This document shows positions 57,910-61,887 of a stretch of 61,887 nt of DNA, piece by piece. This DNA is from Polaromonas sp. GTDB taxonomy: Bacteria; Pseudomonadota; Gammaproteobacteria; Burkholderiales; Burkholderiaceae_C. Numbering within the stretch: position 1 is the first letter of the stretch; each line of letters starts with the position of its first letter. Below the pieces are notes generated by a model. It was not told the DNA's origin. It saw only the letters and a list, made by a program, of their open reading frames with translations, and did no database searches. Position numbers and translations under genes: made by a program. The DNA lies in assembly GCA_013824015.1 (NCBI GenBank), contig PNNC01000043.1, positions 1-61,887 of the forward strand. The letters are read 5' to 3'.

Positions 57910-59205
57910 TCAGCCCGCCAGCCGCTGGTGCACCCAGTGCGCTGCGGCCAGCAGCCGGTGGTCGTCGCCAGACGCCCCGACCAGTTGCAGGCCGACCGGC
58001 AGGCCCTTGCGCCCGCGCGCAAACGGCAGGTGCACGCAGGGCAGGCCCAGCAGGGTCCAGCTGCGGCAGAACAGCGGATCGCCGGTGCCGTCCAGCCCGG
58101 CCGGGGCTTCGCCGATGCTGCTGGGCGCCAGGATCACGTCGCAATCGACAAACAGTGCCTGCGCCTGCTGCCGCGCGCGGGCCGTGGCCTGCAGATTCTG
58201 CGCATGGGTCTGGCCGCTGATGGCCAGGCCGTCGGCGATCAGCGCCTGCAGCGGCGTGCTGAGTTGCTGACGGTGGTGCAGGCGCTCGTGGCTCAACGAG
58301 CGCGCGGTTTCAAAGGCCTGCACGGCTTTTTGCAGCGCCACCAGGCCGCTCAGGCTGTCCGGCAGTATCAGGGGCTGCCCCTGTCCGGCCAGACTTTTTT
58401 CGGCCTGGGCCCAGGCCTGCTGCGTGTCGGCATCGGCCTGCGCCCATTCCGGCGTCTGGCACCAGCCTATGCGCGGCGCCGTGGCCTGCTCGAAGGCTGC
58501 CGGGTCCGCCAGCCGTGCATCACCGGTCAGCACCGCGCCCAGCAGCGCCACGTCGCGCACGCTGCGCGCAAAACCGCCGACCGTGTCCAGCGTTTCCGAC
58601 AGGCTTTTGACACCGGCTTTGGGCACCCGGTTGTGGCTGGGTTTGTAGCCGACCACACCGCAAAAAGCGGCCGGCCGGATCAGCGAGCCCGCGGTCTGAG
58701 TGCCCAGCGCCAGCGGCAGCATGGCGTCGGCGACGGCGGCGGCCGAACCGCTGGACGAGCCGCCCGGCGTGTGCTGTGGGCTGTGCGGGTTCCGGGTGGC
58801 CCCGGGGAACATGTTGGCCAGTTCGGTCGTCACGGTTTTGCCCAGCAGCATCGCGCCGGCTTCGCGGCACAGCGCCACGGCCGCTGCATCGGCGACCGGC
58901 TGCTGCCCGGCATAAATCGGTGAGCCGTAGCCGGTCGGCAGGTCGAAGCTGTCGAACAAATCCTTCACGCCAAACGGCAGGCCGTGCAGCAGGCCGCGCA
59001 CAGCGCCGGCGTCGAGTTCGCGGGCCCGGACCAGCGCCGCATCGGCAGCGAGTTGCACAAACGCCTGGACTTCCGGCTCGCGCTCGGCGATGCGGTCCAG
59101 GCAGGCGCGGACCAGGTCCGTGGCCGAGAGTTCACGGCGGGCCAGCAGCGCGGCGGCTTGCCAGGCTTCAAGTTGATGCAGGGGGCGGGCGGGGGAATGA
59201 GGCAT
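57910..59205 (-). CDS. Amidase-signature family hydrolase
   Basis: 431 residues. The Ser-cisSer-Lys triad is visible: Lys81 (GLPFGVKDLFD), the Ser-rich loop GGSSSGSAAAVAD (from 148) and Ser174 (QTAGSLIRPA). It hydrolyses an amide; the substrate is not evident and this is not part of a gatCAB operon. The gene precedes the MFS pump on the same strand. Confidence 0.9.
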   Translation of the reverse strand: MPHSPARPLHQLEAWQAAALLARRELSATDLVRACLDRIAEREPEVQAFVQLAADAALVRARELDAGAVRGLLHGLPFGVKDLFDSFDLPTGYGSPIYAGQQPVADAAAVALCREAGAMLLGKTVTTELANMFPGATRNPHSPQHTPGGSSSGSAAAVADAMLPLALGTQTAGSLIRPAAFCGVVGYKPSHNRVPKAGVKSLSETLDTVGGFARSVRDVALLGAVLTGDARLADPAAFEQATAPRIGWCQTPEWAQADADTQQAWAQAEKSLAGQGQPLILPDSLSGLVALQKAVQAFETARSLSHERLHHRQQLSTPLQALIADGLAISGQTHAQNLQATARARQQAQALFVDCDVILAPSSIGEAPAGLDGTGDPLFCRSWTLLGLPCVHLPFARGRKGLPVGLQLVGASGDDHRLLAAAHWVHQRLAG

Positions 59206-59253
59206 GCCGCGAGTATCGGTTTTTTTCGCGGGCCTTGCGCCGCGGCCGGCAAC

Positions 59254-60438
59254 TCAGCTTTGGCGCGATCCGAGCGTGGCGCGCGCGATCACAAAGGTCA
59301 CGACCGCGCAGCCGGCGATGCCGGCGACCATGGGCCGCGCCGTGCCGTCGGTGAAGGGCCCGACAAGCGCCATCATCGCCGCGCCGGTGACAAACTGCAG
59401 CGTGCCCATCAGCGCCGACGCGGTGCCGGCGATGTCGCCATGGTCATCGAGCGCCAGCACCGCGGTGGTCGGAATCACCAGGCCGAGAAAGCCGTTGCCG
59501 ACCAGCAGCAGGCCAATCATCAGCCACAACTGGTCCAGGCCCAGCAGGTTGCAGGCGAGCAGCAGCACCATCATGGCCACATAACCGGTCACCGCGACCT
59601 TGACAACCGCGACCATGCCGAAGCGGCCGGCCAGCTTGCCGGTGAACTGCGAGACGCCGATGAAGGAAGCGGCGTTGACGGCAAACGCAATGCTGTACTG
59701 CCGCGGGCTCAGGCCGTAGTGGTCGATCAGCACAAAGGACGAATTGGCGAGGTAGACAAAAAAGCTGGAGATGCCGAAGGCGCCGGTGGCTACCAGGCCC
59801 ATGAAGCGGCGGTCACGCAGCAGCACGCCATAAGCCTTGAGGGCGCTGCCGACGCTGCTGTCCACGCGTTGCGCGGGTGGTCGGGTTTCCGGCAGGCTGG
59901 TCGCCAGCAGTACCAGCCCGGCCACGCCGGCCACCGTGACCGCCCAGAACACGCTGCGCCAGCCCAGCGACTCGATCAGCAGGCTGCCGGCCAGGGGCGC
60001 CAGGATCGGCGACACGCTGAACACCAGCATCAGCAGCGACATCAGCCGCGCCGCGTCGTTGCCGGTGTGCAGGTCGCGCACGACAGCGCGCGGGATCACC
60101 ATGCCGGCGCAGGCGCCCAGGCCCTGGACAAAACGCAGCCCCACCAGCGTCTCGACATCGGGTGCCAGCGCGCAGCCGACGCTGGCCAGCGCAAACAGCG
60201 CAAGGCCGAAATACAGCGGCGGCTTGCGGCCCACCATGTCGGAAACCGGCCCGTAAATGATCTGGCCGATGCCCAGCGAAATGAAAAAGGCCATCAGGCT
60301 GGCCTGCACCGCACCGGTGGACGCGCCCAGGCTCTGCCCGATCGAGGGCAGCGCCGGCAAATACATGTCGATGGCGAACGGGCCGATGGCCGACAGCAGG
60401 CCCAGGACCAGCGCGGTGCGCAGAAAGTGTGAATTCAT
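59254..60438 (-). CDS. Bcr/CflA-family MFS multidrug transporter
   Basis: 394 residues with about 12 membrane helices. The N-terminal MFS motif (FAIDMYLPALPSIG) and GQIIYGPVSDMVGRKPPLYF (motif A) are clear, with the VIPRAVVRDLHTG segment typical of Bcr/CflA. It exports drugs or amino acid derivatives by proton antiport. The ATG giving MNSHFLRTAL is chosen over an upstream start, which would fall inside a terminator. Confidence 0.92.
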   Translation of the reverse strand: MNSHFLRTALVLGLLSAIGPFAIDMYLPALPSIGQSLGASTGAVQASLMAFFISLGIGQIIYGPVSDMVGRKPPLYFGLALFALASVGCALAPDVETLVGLRFVQGLGACAGMVIPRAVVRDLHTGNDAARLMSLLMLVFSVSPILAPLAGSLLIESLGWRSVFWAVTVAGVAGLVLLATSLPETRPPAQRVDSSVGSALKAYGVLLRDRRFMGLVATGAFGISSFFVYLANSSFVLIDHYGLSPRQYSIAFAVNAASFIGVSQFTGKLAGRFGMVAVVKVAVTGYVAMMVLLLACNLLGLDQLWLMIGLLLVGNGFLGLVIPTTAVLALDDHGDIAGTASALMGTLQFVTGAAMMALVGPFTDGTARPMVAGIAGCAVVTFVIARATLGSRQS

Positions 60439-60443
60439 GAAGC

Positions 60444-60471
60444 AAAAAAAGCCCTTCCGTGGAGGAAGGGC
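60444..60471 (-). terminator. Intrinsic terminator of the tRNA-Leu transcript
   Basis: On the minus strand GCCCTTCC and GGAAGGGC form an eight-pair stem followed by seven T residues. It lies after two 105-bp repeats and just before the MFS start codon. Confidence 0.88.
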
Positions 60472-60478
60472 CTGTATC

Positions 60479-60583
60479 TGGTGCACGGGACCGGCATCGA
60501 ACCCGCGTACGAAGTGCGCTTGGTCGAATAACGCCAAAAGGCGTGCCGGTTCGCGAGAACCATGTGTTGGTCGTCAGAGGAGG
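60479..60583 (-). repeat. 105-bp tandem repeat unit A in the tRNA-Leu trailer
   Basis: On the minus strand the unit ends in a tRNA-like GCGGGTTCGATGCCGG, then CCCGTGCACCA. It contains two hairpins (GGTTCTCGCGAACC and CGCCTTTTGGCG) and, at 60538-60553, a 16-base antisense of the tRNA-Leu T-arm region. It differs from unit B at only three positions, all in the tRNA-like end. Confidence 0.9.
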
Positions 60584-60688
60584 TAGTGCCCGAGACCGGC
60601 ATCGAACCCGCGTACGAAGTGCGCTTGGTCGAATAACGCCAAAAGGCGTGCCGGTTCGCGAGAACCATGTGTTGGTCGTCAGAGGAGG
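60584..60688 (-). repeat. 105-bp tandem repeat unit B in the tRNA-Leu trailer
   Basis: Identical to unit A over its last 94 bases and adjoining tRNA-Leu directly. Its tRNA-like end reads CTCGGGCACTA, with TA instead of the CC of CCA. The antisense 16-mer is at 60643-60658. Since 105 is a multiple of three, all frames stay open through both units, which creates spurious repetitive reading frames. Confidence 0.9.
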
Positions 60689-60773
60689 TGGTGCCCGGGG
60701 CCGGAATCGAACCGGCACGCCTTGCGGCGGGGGATTTTGAGTCCCCTGCGTCTACCAATTTCACCACCCGGGC
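60689..60773 (-). tRNA. tRNA-Leu (anticodon CAA)
   Basis: 85 bases with encoded CCA. The acceptor arms are GCCCGGG and CCCGGGC; the anticodon stem GGGGA/TCCCC encloses CTCAAAA (anticodon CAA, reading UUG); a long variable arm (CCGCCGCAAGGCG region) makes it class II as expected for leucine; the T-loop is GGTTCGATTCC. Confidence 0.96.
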
Positions 60774-60813
60774 AGCGGGATGCGAAGAGCCAAATTATGG
60801 CACAGTGCAGGGT

Positions 60814-61716
60814 ATGAACTACCCGACTCTCGAAGACGCCATTGGCAAAACGCCGCTGGTGGCGCTGCAGCGCATCCAGGCTGAAAGCAACAAGCAGAAC
60901 AACAATGTGGTCCTCGGCAAGCTCGAAGGCAACAACCCGGCCGGCTCGGTCAAGGACCGGCCCGCGCTGTCCATGATCAAACGCGCCGAAGAGCGCGGCG
61001 ACATCCGGCCCGGCGACACGCTGATCGAGGCCACCTCGGGCAACACCGGCATCGCGCTGGCGATGGCCGCCGCCATCAAGGGTTACCGCATGGTGCTGAT
61101 CATGCCGGAGGACCTGTCGATCGAACGCGCGCAGACCATGAAGGCTTTCGGCGCCGAGCTGATCCTGACGCCCAAAAGTGGCGGCATGGAGCATTCGCGC
61201 GACCTGGCCGACCAGATGCAGCGCGACGGCAAGGGTCGGGTGCTGGACCAGTTCGCCAACGCCGACAACCCGCGCATCCACTACGAAACCACCGGTCCTG
61301 AAATCTGGGCTGACACGCAGGGCAGGATCACCCACTTTGTCAGCGCCATGGGCACCACCGGCACCATCACCGGCGTCTCGCGTTTCCTGAAAGAGAAGAA
61401 CCCGGCGATACGCATCATCGGCGCGCAACCCAGCGAAGGTTCGCGCATTCCCGGCATCCGCAAATGGCCGGAGGAATACCTGCCGAAAATTTACGACGCC
61501 AGCACCGTTGATGAAACCGTGCTGGTCAGCCAGCAGGATGCCGAAGAGATGTGCCGCCGGCTGGCGCGCGAGGAAGGCATTTTTGCCGGCATCTCGGCCG
61601 CCGGCGCCTGCTGGGTGGCGCAGGAGATCGCCCAAACCGTGAAGGATGCGGTGATTGTCTTCATCGTCTGCGACCGCGGTGACCGTTACCTGTCCACCGG
61701 CGTGTTTCCGGCCTGA
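60814..61716 (+). CDS. cysM: Cysteine synthase B
   Basis: 300 residues. Pyridoxal-phosphate Lys47 lies in NNPAGSVKDRPA, typical of CysM rather than CysK (PTGSxKDR). EATSGNTGIALAM and the phosphate loop SAMGTTGTITGVSRFL are present. It makes cysteine from O-acetylserine and sulfide (or thiosulfate). It is divergent from tRNA-Leu. Confidence 0.95.
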   Translation: MNYPTLEDAIGKTPLVALQRIQAESNKQNNNVVLGKLEGNNPAGSVKDRPALSMIKRAEERGDIRPGDTLIEATSGNTGIALAMAAAIKGYRMVLIMPEDLSIERAQTMKAFGAELILTPKSGGMEHSRDLADQMQRDGKGRVLDQFANADNPRIHYETTGPEIWADTQGRITHFVSAMGTTGTITGVSRFLKEKNPAIRIIGAQPSEGSRIPGIRKWPEEYLPKIYDASTVDETVLVSQQDAEEMCRRLAREEGIFAGISAAGACWVAQEIAQTVKDAVIVFIVCDRGDRYLSTGVFPA

Positions 61717-61727
61717 GCCGGTTTTTT

Positions 61728-61792
61728 CAATCAAAAAGTGCCTCTGGCCCATGTCCAATGGCATTTGAAAGCTATCAATAACATAGCAAGCA
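61728..61792 (-). repeat. REP-like dispersed palindromic element (copy 10, inverted)
   Basis: TCAAAAAGTGCCTCTGGCCC, CATGTCC and AGCTATCAATAACATAGC are family arms in reverse. It lies between cysM and the last gene. Confidence 0.75.
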
Positions 61793-61804
61793 CGGAACTT
61801 CCGC

Positions 61805-61887
61805 ATGAGCCACGAATTCAAGTTTTGCCCCAACTGCGCGACGCCACTGGCGACCATCACCGAAATGGAAGACGGTGGCGAGAAGGC
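61805..61887 (+). CDS. Zinc-ribbon N-terminus, probably a nudix hydrolase (3' end missing)
   Basis: Only the first 27 codons are in the window. They encode MSHEFKFCPNCATPLATI, a zinc ribbon half with CPNC. Nudix hydrolases of this group start this way (CPxCG-type ribbon then nudix domain), so that is the likely class; the rest is outside. Confidence 0.5.
   Translation, partial: MSHEFKFCPNCATPLATITEMEDGGEK

Noticed and set aside
57910..59205. Amidase considered as GatA of the tRNA amidotransferase
   Set aside because: No gatC or gatB is adjacent and the length (431) is short of GatA (about 490).
60479..60688. The tandem units considered as a CRISPR array
   Set aside because: There are only two units of 105 bp with no spacers between them, and they contain tRNA-like ends.
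60435..60767. Minus-strand frame through the tRNA and the 105-bp units (MVKLVDAGDSKSP start)
   Set aside because: It is a translation of the tRNA gene and its tandem trailer; the frame stays open because 105 is divisible by three. It is like the doubtful peptide frames of tRNA-repeat loci.

Overview
The window looks like chromosomal DNA of a high-GC betaproteobacterium. Gene content and order (dusB-fis-purH, ubiE/ubiJ/ubiB, gpmA divergent from rhodanese-grxC-secB-gpsA, a TPP-riboswitch thiC operon) point to Burkholderiales. Two families of short dispersed intergenic elements resemble those I associate with Comamonadaceae (Polaromonas/Rhodoferax-like). The genus is an inference. I see no insertion sequence, transposase, integrase, phage or CRISPR array; almost all of it is core-genome housekeeping.

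Layout. 1-6.5 kb: the 3' part of a large FAD/Fe-S oxidoreductase, DUF971, and a ubiquinone block (ubiE, a Tim44-like protein, ubiJ, ubiB). 6.5-11.5 kb: a sodium:solute symporter, then FmdB, DUF502, aspS and a nudix hydrolase. 11.6-14.4 kb: a ligase-associated exonuclease with its ATP-dependent DNA ligase. 14.4-18.5 kb: folE, a BLUF photoreceptor, an EamA transporter, DUF429, DUF2784 and a secreted nuclease. 18.5-24.1 kb: a stress/envelope island (CsbD, two BON lipoproteins, a DUF883-holin-like triad, DUF1328) ending in a CHASE3 histidine kinase, a divergent LuxR-type regulator and a lone receiver. 24.4-32.1 kb: AsmA, MoeB/ThiF, S41 protease, gpmA, rhodanese, grxC, secB, gpsA. 32.7-34.4 kb: a second yqjD-yqjE-yqjK-like triad. 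34.4-41.7 kb (minus strand): a thiamine-pantothenate operon thiC-thiO-thiS-thiG-thiE-panB-panC behind a TPP riboswitch. 41.7-50.9 kb: M61 protease, dsbC, ubiH-like hydroxylase, MOSC protein, a degenerate-GGDEF membrane protein, ychF, a pseudouridine-synthase homologue and a DedA-like protein. 51-54 kb: dusB-fis-purH. 54.6-61.9 kb: a flavodoxin-reductase-like enzyme, an SDR protein, a trypsin-fold pseudoprotease, an amidase, a Bcr/CflA-type MFS pump, tRNA-Leu(CAA), cysM and the start of a zinc-ribbon (probably nudix) protein.

The most unusual content is noncoding. (1) Two intergenic loci (about 32.1-32.7 and 54.0-54.6 kb) carry the same composite repeat. Its 198-bp core differs at only five positions, and four of these form two compensatory base-pair changes; an adjoining hairpin is also rebuilt with both arms changed. 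This suggests a structured RNA or hairpin DNA element. (2) Downstream of tRNA-Leu(CAA) lie two 105-bp tandem units. Each begins with a tRNA 3'-end-like stretch and carries a perfect 16-nt antisense of the T-arm of that tRNA, and the run ends at an intrinsic terminator; the layout recalls the E. coli tyrT/rtT repeats. (3) thiC has a hairpin that pairs right up to its start codon.

Three proteins have lost canonical catalytic residues (pseudouridine synthase Asp to Ala, S1C protease His/Asp lost, GGDEF to DEARF), and ThiE carries a decayed half-ThiD domain.
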